Shown: in pieces, positions 25,729 to 33,638 of the stretch
Position numbering within the stretch: the stretch's first letter is position 1
How the letters are laid out: every line of letters begins with the position of its first letter
Assembly (NCBI RefSeq): GCF_900105585.1
Contig: NZ_FNRT01000002.1
Location: 2,914,001 to 2,978,000, forward strand
Length of the DNA: 64,000 nt
Origin: Nocardioides exalbidus
GTDB taxonomy: Bacteria > Actinomycetota > Actinomycetes > Propionibacteriales > Nocardioidaceae
Direction of reading: 5' to 3'
Position numbers and translations under genes: made by a program
The notes under the pieces: generated by a model
Told to the model about the DNA's origin: nothing
Database searches by the model: none
What the model saw: only the letters and a program-made list of their open reading frames with translations

Positions 25729-27041
25729 CGGGAGGTCCCGTGCACGGCGTCGCTCCAGGCAGCCGCGAAGTCCGGGAAGGTCTTCGAGGTGGTCGCGATG
25801 TCCTCGACGAGCACGTCGTCGACGGCGAGGCCGAGGATGACGCCGGCGTGGGCCATCCGGTGGTCGGCGTAGGTCCGGAAGGTGCCGCCGTGCAGCGTGG
25901 CCGGCCGGATCGACAGGCCGTCCTCGCGCTCGGTGACGTCGGCGCCCAGGCGGCCGAGCTCGGTGGCGAGCGCGGTGATCCGGTCGGTCTCGTGGCCGCG
26001 GATGTGCGCGACCCCGCGCAGGTGCGACGGCGAGTCGGCCAGTGCGCAGAGTGCGGCGATCGCGGGCGTGAGCTCACCCACGTCGTGGAGGTCGAGGTCG
26101 ACGCCCTGCAGGCGGTCCGGCCCGACGACCGTGAGGTCGCCGTCGGCGAGGGTGACCTCGCACCCCATGAGGGTGAGGATCTCGCGCAGCTCGTCGCCGG
26201 GCTGGGTGGTCAGCGCGGGCCAGTCGGTGACCGTCACCCGGCCTCCGGTGGCCGCACCGAGCGCCAGGAAGGGTGCGGCGTTGGAGAGGTCGGGCTCGAT
26301 GTCGTCGTCGACCGCCTTGACCGGACCGGGGGCGACCGCCCACCGGTTGGGGTCGTGGTCGTCGACCGCGACGCCGCGCTGGCGCAGCATCTGGACGGTC
26401 ATCTCGATGTGGGGGAGGGAGGGCACGGGCTTGCCGACGTGGCGCACGTCGACGCCGTGGTCGTAGCGGGCGCCCGCGAGCAGCAGCGCGGAGACGAACT
26501 GCGACGAGGCGCTCGCGTCGATGGTGACCGTCCCGCCGGGCACCGAGCCTGTGCCGTGGACGGCGAAGGGGAGCGCCTCGCGGCCGCCGTCGTCGATCCG
26601 CACGCCGAGCGCACCGAGGGCGGCGAGCATCTGGCCGACGGGACGCTGGCGCATGTGCGGGTCACCGTCGAAGGCGACCGTCCCCCGGGCCAGTCCGACG
26701 ACCGGCGGCACGAACCGCATCACGGTGCCGGCGAGCCCGCAGTCGACGTCGGCGTCACGGTCCCAGGTGCCGGGGGTGACGGCCCAGTGGCCGGACCCGT
26801 CGTCACCGTCGGTGTCCTCCACCGAGGTGCCGAGCGACCTCAGCGCGGCAGCCATCAGCAGGGTGTCGCGCGAGCGCAGTGGACGGCGTACGACGCTGGG
26901 GCCGTCCGCGATCGCGGCGAGGACCAGCGCGCGGTTGGTGAGCGACTTGCTCCCCGGCAGCGAGACGACCCGGTCGACGGGGTCGTGGGGTCGGGGCGCG
27001 GGCCAGGGATCGGGGATCGGATCGACAGGCTGGTCAGTCAC
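25725..27041 (-). CDS. aroA: AroA, 3-phosphoshikimate 1-carboxyvinyltransferase (EPSP synthase)
   Basis: The sixth enzyme of the shikimate pathway, joining shikimate 3-phosphate with phosphoenolpyruvate. The 438 residues contain [16 protein letters not shown] near 28, [10 protein letters not shown] near 100, [11 protein letters not shown] and [19 protein letters not shown]. The GTG start is set by a leaderless TAGGCT element 6 bases upstream. Coupled to rsgA by a 4-base overlap. Confidence 0.95.
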   Translation of the reverse strand: MTDQPVDPIPDPWPAPRPHDPVDRVVSLPGSKSLTNRALVLAAIADGPSVVRRPLRSRDTLLMAAALRSLGTSVEDTDGDDGSGHWAVTPGTWDRDADVDCGLAGTVMRFVPPVVGLARGTVAFDGDPHMRQRPVGQMLAALGALGVRIDDGGREALPFAVHGTGSVPGGTVTIDASASSQFVSALLLAGARYDHGVDVRHVGKPVPSLPHIEMTVQMLRQRGVAVDDHDPNRWAVAPGPVKAVDDDIEPDLSNAAPFLALGAATGGRVTVTDWPALTTQPGDELREILTLMGCEVTLADGDLTVVGPDRLQGVDLDLHDVGELTPAIAALCALADSPSHLRGVAHIRGHETDRITALATELGRLGADVTEREDGLSIRPATLHGGTFRTYADHRMAHAGVILGLAVDDVLVEDIATTSKTFPDFAAAWSDAVHGTSR

Positions 27042-27047
27042 CTGCGC

Positions 27048-27053
27048 AGCCTA
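27048..27053 (-). promoter_or_regulatory. leaderless -10 element of aroA-rsgA
   Basis: TAGGCT on the minus strand ends 6 bases before the aroA GTG. There is no ribosome site in between. Confidence 0.6.
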
Positions 27054-27070
27054 TCGAGGACGTGCCTCGA

Positions 27071-27601
27071 TCAGGTCAGCTGCGCCTTGGCCAGCTTGGC
27101 CTCGCGGCGCGCGTCCTTGGCGACCTGCTTGGCCTCGCGACGTACGTCGGCGGCGGCGCGGCGGGCGCGCCAGGCCAGGCCGGGCTTGCCCTCGGTGTCG
27201 ACGGCGGCGAGGAGCAGGCCACCGAGCACGGAGGTGTTCTTGAAGAACTGGAGGCGCTGGGTGGCCCGCGCCTGCGGGTCGGTCTCGTCCCAGAACGAGT
27301 GCCCGGCGAGCGTGGTGGGCACCAGGGACGCGGCGAGCACGCCCGCGCTGAGGCGCGGTGCGCGGCCGGTCGCCAGGGCGGCGGCGGCGAGGATCTGCGC
27401 GCCGGCGTTGATCCGCACGAGCGTCGCGGGGTCGGTCGGGATGGGGAGCGCAGGAGCGGCCTTCTGCGCCGCGGGCACGACCCTGTCGGTGACCTTCTTC
27501 GCCTTCGACGCATGCCCCTCGGTGTTGCGGATGGCGTTGATGCCACCGGCGACGAAGATCGAGGCCAGCATGGGACGGGCGAGCAACCGGGTGATCGTCA
27601 T
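27071..27601 (-). CDS. DoxX family membrane protein
   Basis: The 176-residue protein starts with MTITRLLARPMLASIFVAGGINAIRN, the usual DoxX N-terminus, and has three to four hydrophobic segments (LVRINAGAQILAAAALATG; LSAGVLAASLVPTTLAGHSFWD). The C-terminal 40 residues are strongly basic and helical (RREAKQVAKDARREAKLAKA), unusual for the family and perhaps membrane- or nucleic-acid-facing. Mycobacterial DoxX takes part in a membrane redox complex; the role here is unknown. Confidence 0.85.
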   Translation of the reverse strand: MTITRLLARPMLASIFVAGGINAIRNTEGHASKAKKVTDRVVPAAQKAAPALPIPTDPATLVRINAGAQILAAAALATGRAPRLSAGVLAASLVPTTLAGHSFWDETDPQARATQRLQFFKNTSVLGGLLLAAVDTEGKPGLAWRARRAAADVRREAKQVAKDARREAKLAKAQLT

Positions 27602-27657
27602 GCCCTCATTCCTACACGATGGGGCGTCGCTCCCGCTCCGTCCGCAGGGGTGCGAGA

Positions 27658-29520
27658 TCAGGAGAGCAGGGCCCGCCAGGTGTTGTTGGCCGGGGCCGGG
27701 TCGTCGCTCGCGGCGACCAGTGTGGCGGTGACCGTGCTGCCCGGGAGCGCGATCACGCGGATGTCGACGGCGGAGGTGTCGTCACCGCCCACGGTGCACC
27801 GCAGTCCGCCCGGTGCGGACGCGCATCGGGGATCGACGCGGGTGGTGACCACGAGTCCGCCGAAGGTGATCCGCAGCTCGGCCGAGGTGCCCGCCGCGAG
27901 CCCGGACGGCCGGACCTGCACGCGGTAGAACCCGCTGCCACCCGTCACGGTCCCGGTGACCGCGGTGTCCACCGGCGTGGGTGTGGGGGTGGGGTCCGGC
28001 GTGGTGGTCGGGTCCGGGGTGGTGGTCGGGTCGGGCGTGGTCGTGGGGTCCGGGGTGGTGGTCGGGTCCGGCGTCGTCGTCGGGTCCGGCGTCGTCGTCG
28101 GACTCGGCTCGTCGGTGGGCTGCGGCGTGGGGGTCGGCGACGACGTGGGGGACGAGGTGGGGTCGGACGTGGGCGTCGACGTCGGGGTCGCGGTGGGGGA
28201 CGCGGTGGGGGACGAGGTGGGGGACGAGGTGGGGTCGGACGTCGGCGTCGACGTCGGGGTCGCGGTGGGCGTCGAGGTGGGCGTCGAGGTGGGCGTCGAG
28301 GTGGGCGTCGGCTCGTCGGTCGGCTCGTCCGTCGGCTCCGAGGTCGGATCGGTCGTCGGCGCGTCCGTGGGGTCGGTGGTGCCCGGGGTCTCGGTCGGCG
28401 CCGGGACGGTCGTCGTGGCGGGCGGCAGCACCGGGACGACGTCGTCGGAGACGGGCTCGATGCTCTCGGGTCCGTTGCCCTGCCGCTGCAGGCCGGCGCC
28501 CGGGACGGTGCCGTCCTGGGCTGCTGCGGGGCTGCTCAGTGCGGGGTTGCGCGGCGGGGGCTCGGCGGTGGTGCGGGGCGGGTTGTTGAGGCCGACGGCC
28601 ACGGCACCGCCGACCACGACCACGCTGGCGGCCACGCCGGCGACCGCTGCGGCGGCGCTGTTGCCGACGACGAGGTCGCGGACGCGGCCCACGACGGTCC
28701 CGATGCTGCCGAGGCCGATGGGGACGGAGCCGGCGGCGAGCGTCGTACCGAGGTAGGCGGAGCCGATCGCACCCAGCAGCAGTGGGGCGAGCAGCCCGCC
28801 GAGGTTGGAGTTCACCTCGGTGAGCTCGAGGTAGAGCGCCGTGCACGAGCGGCAGTCGTCGAGGTGGGCCTGCACCTTGGCCGCGTCGCGGCGCGAGGTG
28901 GCGTCGCGGACGAAGGCGCCGAGCTGGGAGTGGGTCCAGCGGCAGCGATCGCCCTCGATCTCGGCGGCGTGCTCGATCAGGAAGGCCTGGCGCAGGCCCT
29001 CGCGTGCCCGGTAGGCGAGCGCGGAGACCGAGTTGGGGCTCATCCCGAGGAGGGGAGCGATGTCGGCGGGCTTGTCGCCCTCGACCTCGGTGTGCCACAG
29101 CACCAGCTGCCAGCGCTCGGGGAGCGAGGCGAAGGCGCGGGCCGCGGCACCGCTCTCGAACCCCTCGACGGCCGTGTCCCGGAAGGGGATGCCCGGGTCG
29201 AACGCCTCCATGTCGTCGGTCGTGTGGAGCTTCGACCCGGACCGGAACCGGTCGACCTGGAGCCGGCGGACCGACGTCAGGAGGTAGGCGCGGAACGCCA
29301 CGTCGGGGCCACCGCCGCGCTGGAGCACGCCCAGCACCTTGACGAAGGCGTCGGAGACGAGATCCTCGGCGTCGGCGGGTGGCACGAGCTGGCGGGCCAG
29401 GCGCCGGGCGGCGTCGACGTGTCGCTCGAACAGCACGCCGTAGGCATCGACGTCCCCACCGCGGACCGCCGAGATCAGCTCGGCGTCGGCAAGTGGTTCG
29501 ACACTGGTGGCACTGCTCAT
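27658..29520 (-). CDS. membrane-anchored ECF sigma factor fused to an extracytoplasmic Thr/Pro stalk
   Basis: 620 residues in one frame. Residues 10-85 are a sigma-70 region 2 ([34 protein letters not shown]) and 130-180 a region 4 (LPERWQLVLWHTEVEGDKPADIAPLLGMSPNSV). A zinc anti-sigma-like motif follows (AHLDDCRSC near 220), then hydrophobic segments near 245 and 285-305. A Pro/Thr/Ser-rich stalk covers 340-520. The C-terminus is a beta domain ending NPxPANNTW-like (DDPAPANNTW), as in CARDB/DUF11 modules. Sensor, anti-sigma and sigma are thus on one chain, as in ECF groups with C-terminal extensions. The ATG has only a distant GGGGAAAG; a GTG at 29547 is possible. Confidence 0.88.
   Translation of the reverse strand: MSSATSVEPLADAELISAVRGGDVDAYGVLFERHVDAARRLARQLVPPADAEDLVSDAFVKVLGVLQRGGGPDVAFRAYLLTSVRRLQVDRFRSGSKLHTTDDMEAFDPGIPFRDTAVEGFESGAAARAFASLPERWQLVLWHTEVEGDKPADIAPLLGMSPNSVSALAYRAREGLRQAFLIEHAAEIEGDRCRWTHSQLGAFVRDATSRRDAAKVQAHLDDCRSCTALYLELTEVNSNLGGLLAPLLLGAIGSAYLGTTLAAGSVPIGLGSIGTVVGRVRDLVVGNSAAAAVAGVAASVVVVGGAVAVGLNNPPRTTAEPPPRNPALSSPAAAQDGTVPGAGLQRQGNGPESIEPVSDDVVPVLPPATTTVPAPTETPGTTDPTDAPTTDPTSEPTDEPTDEPTPTSTPTSTPTSTPTATPTSTPTSDPTSSPTSSPTASPTATPTSTPTSDPTSSPTSSPTPTPQPTDEPSPTTTPDPTTTPDPTTTPDPTTTPDPTTTPDPTTTPDPTPTPTPVDTAVTGTVTGGSGFYRVQVRPSGLAAGTSAELRITFGGLVVTTRVDPRCASAPGGLRCTVGGDDTSAVDIRVIALPGSTVTATLVAASDDPAPANNTWRALLS
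27992..28101 (-). repeat. tandem 18-base repeat encoding TTTPDP
   Basis: Six tandem copies of an 18-base unit encode (TTTPDP)6 in the extracytoplasmic stalk of the sigma fusion. Units differ slightly, mostly in third positions, so copy number may vary between strains. Limits are approximate. Confidence 0.85.
28126..28318 (-). repeat. degenerate PTS/PTD repeat of the stalk
   Basis: A low-complexity array of PTST, PTSD, PTSS and PTAT tetrapeptides. It contains two copies of a longer block (ATPTSTPTSDPTSSPTSSPT). The nucleotide pattern is a GT-rich, imperfect 6- and 12-base periodicity. Limits are approximate. Confidence 0.75.
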
Positions 29521-29575
29521 TGCGGCTGGACGCTTTCCCCGTGGCACCGCCGTGGTGCGGAGTCGAGTGACTTCC

Positions 29576-29601
29576 TTGACCGTCGTTTGACGTCCTTTGA
29601 C
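29576..29601 (+). repeat. three TTGAC direct repeats in a divergent promoter region
   Basis: TTGAC occurs at 29576, 29587 and 29597, spaced 11 and 10 bases, about one helical turn, in the 207-base gap between the sigma fusion and the GGDEF-like gene. They may be -35 boxes or an activator array. No well-spaced -10 is seen on the plus strand. The remainder of the gap shows no other element. Confidence 0.5.
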
Positions 29602-29727
29602 TGTAGCCCGCTGGGCGTGCGCGTGCGTGGCGAAGACGCGATTTCAGAAATAGGTGGTCTGGTCCGCGTCATGGACCCCCGCGAGGACCGTCCCATCACC
29701 GAGCAGTGGGAAACAGGAGGGGGTGCC

Positions 29728-30480
29728 GTGAGGAAGTTCGCCACACGTGGGCGTCGGCCTCCGGCCGTCGATCCTGGGATGAGCGCGCTCGGGTCAGCTG
29801 TCGTGCGGTCGGGGTTGCCGCACCGGTTCGATCCCGTGGGGGAGGCGCTCATCTCAGGGTCCGACGTCCTGGCCGCCTGCGAGGTGGCCGGGCACGACCT
29901 GGCCCTCGACGGAGCCTCGGTCCAGGAGGCGCTCGACGGGCTGCGCGAGACCTGGCGGCAGGTCACCGGCAGCGATCCGACGTACGACGTCGTGACGGCG
30001 CTGATGACCGCGTGGAGCGAAGCCACGCTCGGCTACCTCCACCAGCTCTCCTGCGAGGACCCGCTCACCGGGCTCTCCAGCCAGGCGCACCTGCGCAGCA
30101 GGCTCTCCGAGCTCTACCGCCTCGGCGCCGTCGACGGCGTGGCGGCGCACGCGCTCGTCGTCTTCGCGCTGCCGCCGGGCGAGGCGTCGGAGGACACCGG
30201 CGACCACTTCACCCGGGCCATGCGCCTCGCGCGGGCGGGCGAGCTGAGCCGCACGGCGTTCGCACGCGACGAGACCGTCGCCCGGCTCGGCATGCACCGG
30301 GTCGGCATCCTGACGCGCCGCGACGACCGGCTGGGCCGGCGGGTGCAGGTGCTGCGCACGATGCTCGACCGGCTGCGCGAGTCCGGGGGGACCGAGGCGG
30401 CCGTGCGGATCTGGATCGAGGGACTGCCGACCACCGACGTCGGCGCCGGCATGCTGCTCGACGACCTCGCTCGCGGCTGA
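29728..30480 (+). CDS. degenerate GGDEF-like protein
   Basis: A 250-residue soluble protein. Near residue 110 it has LSCEDPLTGLSSQAHLRSRLSELY, which matches the opening of diguanylate cyclase domains (DPLTGLxNRxxL). However, the GGDEF signature loop and its metal ligands are missing downstream (the corresponding part reads HALVVFALPPGEASEDTGD). It is therefore probably not catalytic. The GTG has a strong AGGAGG seven bases upstream; an in-frame ATG at 29671 has none. Function unknown. Confidence 0.75.
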   Translation: MRKFATRGRRPPAVDPGMSALGSAVVRSGLPHRFDPVGEALISGSDVLAACEVAGHDLALDGASVQEALDGLRETWRQVTGSDPTYDVVTALMTAWSEATLGYLHQLSCEDPLTGLSSQAHLRSRLSELYRLGAVDGVAAHALVVFALPPGEASEDTGDHFTRAMRLARAGELSRTAFARDETVARLGMHRVGILTRRDDRLGRRVQVLRTMLDRLRESGGTEAAVRIWIEGLPTTDVGAGMLLDDLARG

Positions 30481-30497
30481 GGCGTCGAGCGCTCCCC

Positions 30498-30503
30498 TAG
30501 GGT
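30498..30503 (+). promoter_or_regulatory. leaderless -10 element of yedK
   Basis: TAGGGT ends 6 bases before the yedK ATG, with no ribosome site. The ATG must also be exact because Cys2 is the catalytic residue of the product. Confidence 0.65.
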
Positions 30504-30509
30504 GGACGC

Positions 30510-31262
30510 ATGTGCGGCAGATACGCCTCCTCTCGTCAACCCGATGACCTCGTCGAGGAGTTCGAGGTCGTCGAGAGCCGCATCGCCGCGCCGCTGGCGG
30601 CCGACTACAACGTCGCGCCGACCAAGGAGGTGTACGCCGTCGTCGAGCGGCCGCCGTCACGCGGGTCCGACGAGCCGGCGCAGCGGCAGCTGCGCGTCCT
30701 CACGTGGGGCCTCGTGCCGTCGTGGGCCAAGGACCCGTCGATCGGCAACCGGATGATCAACGCCCGCATGGAGACGGTCGCCGAGAAGCCTGCCTATCGC
30801 AAGGCGTTTGCCACCCGTCGCGCGCTGCTGCCCGCCGACGGCTACTTCGAGTGGTACCCGACCTCGCAGACCAACGCGAGGGGGAAGCCGGTCAAGCAGC
30901 CCTTCTTCATCCGCCCGAAGGACGGCGGCGTCCTCGCGATGGCCGGTCTCTACGAGATCTGGCGCGACCCGGCGAAGGGCGAGGACGACCCCGACCGGTT
31001 CCGCTGGACCTGCACCGTGCTGACGACCGAGGCCGAGGACGAGCTCGGCCACATCCACGACCGCATGCCGCTCATGGTCGAGCGCGAGCGCTGGCACGAG
31101 TGGCTCGACCCGACCACGCCCGGCGACACCCGGCTCCTGGTGCCCGCGGCGCCCGGCCGCCTCGAGGCCTACGCCGTGCCCACCCTGGTCAGCAACGTGC
31201 GCAACAACGGACCCGAGCTCGTCGAGCCGCTGCCCGTGTCCGACGAAGGGCAGACCCCGTGA
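30510..31262 (+). CDS. yedK: SRAP/HMCES family abasic-site protein
   Basis: A 250-residue SOS-response-associated peptidase-fold protein that crosslinks to abasic sites in single-stranded DNA through Cys2 (MCGRYASS). Other conserved pieces are TWGLVPSWAKD, NARMETVAEKPAYRKAF, PADGYFEW and the active-site HDRMPLMV. It overlaps the downstream hydrolase by 4 bases. The M. tuberculosis equivalent (Rv3226c) likewise lies between sigH and aroA. Confidence 0.93.
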   Translation: MCGRYASSRQPDDLVEEFEVVESRIAAPLAADYNVAPTKEVYAVVERPPSRGSDEPAQRQLRVLTWGLVPSWAKDPSIGNRMINARMETVAEKPAYRKAFATRRALLPADGYFEWYPTSQTNARGKPVKQPFFIRPKDGGVLAMAGLYEIWRDPAKGEDDPDRFRWTCTVLTTEAEDELGHIHDRMPLMVERERWHEWLDPTTPGDTRLLVPAAPGRLEAYAVPTLVSNVRNNGPELVEPLPVSDEGQTP

Positions 31263-31921
31263 AGAAGGCGACCGTCCGCACCGTCGACACTCCGCACGGC
31301 GAGGGGCGGCTGCACACGCGGCGGGCGACCAGCCCGATGGCGACGCTGCTGCTCAGCCACGGCGCCGGCGGCGGGGTGGACGCCCGCGACCTCTGGGCGC
31401 TCGCCGACGCGCTGCCCGCGCAGGGCGTCTCGGTCGTGCTCTTCGAGCAGCCGTGGCGGGTGGCCGGTCGCAAGGTGGCCACGCCCCCGGCGACGCTGGA
31501 CGTCGGGCTGACCCGTGCCGCCGACATGATGCGGGTGCGTACGCCGCTCGTCGTCGGCGGTCGCTCGGCCGGCGCGCGGTCCGCGGCGCGCACGGCCCGG
31601 GCGCTGGGCGCCACCGGCTGCCTGGCGCTGTCGTTCCCGCTCCACCCGCCCGGGAGGACCGAGGCGACCCGGCTGCCCGAGCTCCGCGCCGTCGGCCTGC
31701 CCACGCTCGTGGTGCAGGGGGAGCGTGACCCGATGGGCCGTCCCGACGAGTTCCCCGGCGACCTCGAGCACGTCGACCTCGCCGTCGTCCCGGGCGGCGA
31801 CCACGGCCTGAAGGTGCCCGCGCGGGGCGCGGTCAGCCAGGACGAGGCGATGGGGATCGTCGTGGAGTCGACCCTGGAGTGGCTGGTGCGTGAAGTCGTC
31901 GGGAATCCCTCGACGGGGTGA
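31259..31921 (+). CDS. alpha/beta hydrolase of the KANL3/Tex30 type
   Basis: A 220-residue alpha/beta hydrolase. The oxyanion strand LLLSHGAGGGVDARD, nucleophile elbow VGGRSAGARSAARTA (Ser), an Asp region VQGERDPMGRPDEF and catalytic His in GGDHGLKVP are all present. Such proteins are dienelactone-hydrolase-like with unknown substrates. The GTG overlaps the yedK stop. The sigR promoter lies inside its 3' end. Confidence 0.85.
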   Translation: MKKATVRTVDTPHGEGRLHTRRATSPMATLLLSHGAGGGVDARDLWALADALPAQGVSVVLFEQPWRVAGRKVATPPATLDVGLTRAADMMRVRTPLVVGGRSAGARSAARTARALGATGCLALSFPLHPPGRTEATRLPELRAVGLPTLVVQGERDPMGRPDEFPGDLEHVDLAVVPGGDHGLKVPARGAVSQDEAMGIVVESTLEWLVREVVGNPSTG

Positions 31922-31927
31922 GGTGTT
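31901..31927 (+). promoter_or_regulatory. SigR-type autoregulatory promoter of sigR
   Basis: GGGAAT (31901-31906) and GTT (31925-31927) are separated by exactly 18 bases, a perfect match to the GGGAAT-N18-GTT promoter read by SigR/SigH sigma factors. It lies inside the end of the hydrolase gene, about 90 bases before the sigR ATG. A second element, TATCGT at 32004-32009, 8 bases before the ATG, could serve as a basal leaderless promoter. Confidence 0.8.
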
Positions 31928-32017
31928 GGGGCATGTGTGCAGACACAGACCCTCGAACGCCCCCGCGCGGCGCAGCGCGGTGAATCGCCTGCACCCACAG
32001 CGGTATCGTGGGCGGCG

Positions 32018-32671
32018 ATGACTGAATCTCTCAACGACCCCGTCGAGGTCGAGATCGTCGTCGAGGACGAGTCCTCCGACGACCGATCCGCGCGCTTCGA
32101 GCGCGACGCCCTCCCGTTCCTCGACCAGCTCTACGGCGCGGCGATGCGGATGACCCGCAATCCCGCCGACGCCGAGGACCTCGTCCAGGAGACCTTCGCG
32201 AAGGCCTACAGCGCCTTCCACCAGTTCAAGCCCGGCACCAACCTCAAGGCCTGGCTCTACCGGATCCTGACGAACACCTACATCAACTCCTACCGCAAGA
32301 AGCAGCGGCAGCCGCAGCAGTCGATGTCCGAGGACGTCGAGGACTGGCAGCTCGCCCGCGCCGAGTCGCACTCGTCGACCGGCCTGCGGTCGGCCGAGAT
32401 GGAGGCGCTCGAGCACCTGCCCGACTCCGAGGTCAAGGACGCGCTCCAGCGCCTGCCCGAGGAGTTCCGCCTCGCGGTCTACCTCGCCGACGTCGAGGGA
32501 TTCCCCTACAAGGAGATCGCCGAGATCATGGACACGCCGATCGGCACCGTGATGTCGCGCCTGCACCGTGGCCGGCGCCAGCTGCGCGACATGCTCGCCG
32601 ACTACGTGCGGACCAACGACCTCCTGCCCGCCTCCGCCCTCCCGGGCGCCGGAGAGGGGAGCGCGTCGTGA
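32018..32671 (+). CDS. sigR: SigR/SigH, thiol-oxidative stress ECF sigma factor
   Basis: A 217-residue group IV sigma factor. Region 2: [29 protein letters not shown] and [22 protein letters not shown]. Region 4: [45 protein letters not shown]. It directs the disulfide-stress response (thioredoxins, mycothiol genes) in Streptomyces and mycobacteria. The frame stays open upstream to a GTG at 31937, which could yield a 27-residue longer isoform. The stop overlaps rsrA by 4 bases. Confidence 0.94.
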   Translation: MTESLNDPVEVEIVVEDESSDDRSARFERDALPFLDQLYGAAMRMTRNPADAEDLVQETFAKAYSAFHQFKPGTNLKAWLYRILTNTYINSYRKKQRQPQQSMSEDVEDWQLARAESHSSTGLRSAEMEALEHLPDSEVKDALQRLPEEFRLAVYLADVEGFPYKEIAEIMDTPIGTVMSRLHRGRRQLRDMLADYVRTNDLLPASALPGAGEGSAS

Positions 32672-32940
32672 GCACCCACGAGCACGGCCGCGACGACTGC
32701 GTCGACTACATCGAGCGCATCGTCTACTTCATCGACAACGAGCTCGACCAGGCGGACTGCGCCGTCGTCGAGATGCACCTGCGCGAGTGCGGCCCCTGCC
32801 TCGAGCGCCACGACCTCCAGAAGGCGGTCAAGCAGCTCGTCCAGCGGTCCTGCTCGGAGTCGGCGCCGGAGTCGCTGCGCGATCGCGTACGCCTGCAGCT
32901 GCGCGAGGTCCGCGTCCAGATCACCGAGGGCGGGTCCTGA
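32668..32940 (+). CDS. rsrA: RsrA, redox-sensitive zinc anti-sigma factor
   Basis: A 90-residue ZAS-family anti-sigma factor that holds SigR until its zinc-ligand thiols form a disulfide. Cys11, His37, Cys41 and Cys44 ([10 protein letters not shown]) match the numbering of Streptomyces coelicolor RsrA, so the switch should be functional; a further Cys lies at 31. The GTG overlaps the sigR stop, which keeps expression near stoichiometric. Confidence 0.94.
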   Translation: MSTHEHGRDDCVDYIERIVYFIDNELDQADCAVVEMHLRECGPCLERHDLQKAVKQLVQRSCSESAPESLRDRVRLQLREVRVQITEGGS

Positions 32941-33017
32941 CCTTCCCGCGGACTCGATTAGCCCCTCCCGGGGTCATTTGAGACACTGCTCCGAGCACCG
33001 ATTCCAGGAGGACCACC

Positions 33018-33092
33018 ATGGGCAAGACCGGACGCAAGCGCCGCGCTCGCAAGAAGAAGGGCGCGAACCACGGCAAGCGCCCCAACGCCTGA
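33018..33092 (+). CDS. bL37, 24-residue actinobacterial 50S ribosomal protein
   Basis: A tiny, very basic protein (MGKTGRKRRARKKKG... ending ANHGKRPNA). It matches the small ribosomal protein bL37 described in mycobacterial 50S structures (also annotated as an AURKAIP1/COX24-domain protein). It has a strong CAGGAGG ribosome site and a perfect terminator hairpin 26 bases after its stop. Too short for most gene finders. It follows rsrA by 77 bases. Confidence 0.93.
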   Translation: MGKTGRKRRARKKKGANHGKRPNA

Positions 33093-33118
33093 TCCGTCTC
33101 TGACGCATCACGCCGCCG

Positions 33119-33145
33119 AAGTCCCCGCCAGTGGCGGGGACTTTT
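33119..33145 (+). terminator. rho-independent terminator after bL37
   Basis: A perfect 11-base stem, AAGTCCCCGCC with GGCGGGGACTT, around a 3-base loop and followed by further T residues. It is the clearest intrinsic terminator in the window and also faces the convergent thioesterase gene. Confidence 0.9.
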
Positions 33146-33151
33146 GCATGT

Positions 33152-33526
33152 CTAGAGCCGGGACATGAACCGCTCCGCGTCGATCACCACGCGGGTGATC
33201 TCGCCCGCGGCGAGCACCTTGCCGGAGGTCGCGTCGCGGGCACCCACCGTGAAGCGGTGGAGCCGGCCGTCCTCGTAGGCGCTCGACGCCGACACCTCCA
33301 CCTCGGCCCCCACCGGGCTGGCGGCGAGGTGCTCGACCTGGACCCGGGTGCCCACGCTCGTCGAGCCCGCCGCGAGGACCGGCTCCAGGCAGGCGCAGGT
33401 CGCCGCCTCGAGCCAGGCGAGCAGGCGCGGCGTGCCGAGCACCGGGAGCGAGCCGCTGCCGACAGCGGCCGCGGTGTCGTCGTCGCCGACGGTGAAGGTC
33501 AGCGTGGCGGGCTCGGGCTGCGGCAT
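33152..33526 (-). CDS. FlK-like hotdog thioesterase
   Basis: A 124-residue hotdog-fold protein with GTPRLLAWLEAATCACLEPVLAAGSTSVGTRVQVEHLAASPVGAEV, the pattern of the fluoroacetyl-CoA thioesterase-like family (catalytic Glu in WLEAA, Thr/Ser and His nearby). Substrate unknown. Convergent with bL37 and divergent from the ECF sigma gene. The family assignment is good, the activity inferred. Confidence 0.78.
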   Translation of the reverse strand: MPQPEPATLTFTVGDDDTAAAVGSGSLPVLGTPRLLAWLEAATCACLEPVLAAGSTSVGTRVQVEHLAASPVGAEVEVSASSAYEDGRLHRFTVGARDATSGKVLAAGEITRVVIDAERFMSRL

Positions 33527-33638
33527 GGGCGGGCCTCTCGGAAGATCTTCGGGCGGTGGGGCAACCTGTGGTGCACCCACACGTCTACCAGACATGAGCA
33601 CGAGGACCACGACGACGAGGACGGGGACCGGGACCGGC

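Noticed and set aside
27992..28318. CRISPR-like regular repeats
   Set aside because: Units are contiguous without unique spacers, are in frame within a protein gene and encode Thr/Pro motifs.
27619..29727. Open frame on the plus strand across the sigma fusion gene (continuous with the GGDEF-like gene)
   Set aside because: It reads as Gly/Arg/Val low-complexity sequence opposite the Thr/Pro stalk. The GGDEF-like gene has its own ribosome site at 29715 and starts at 29728.
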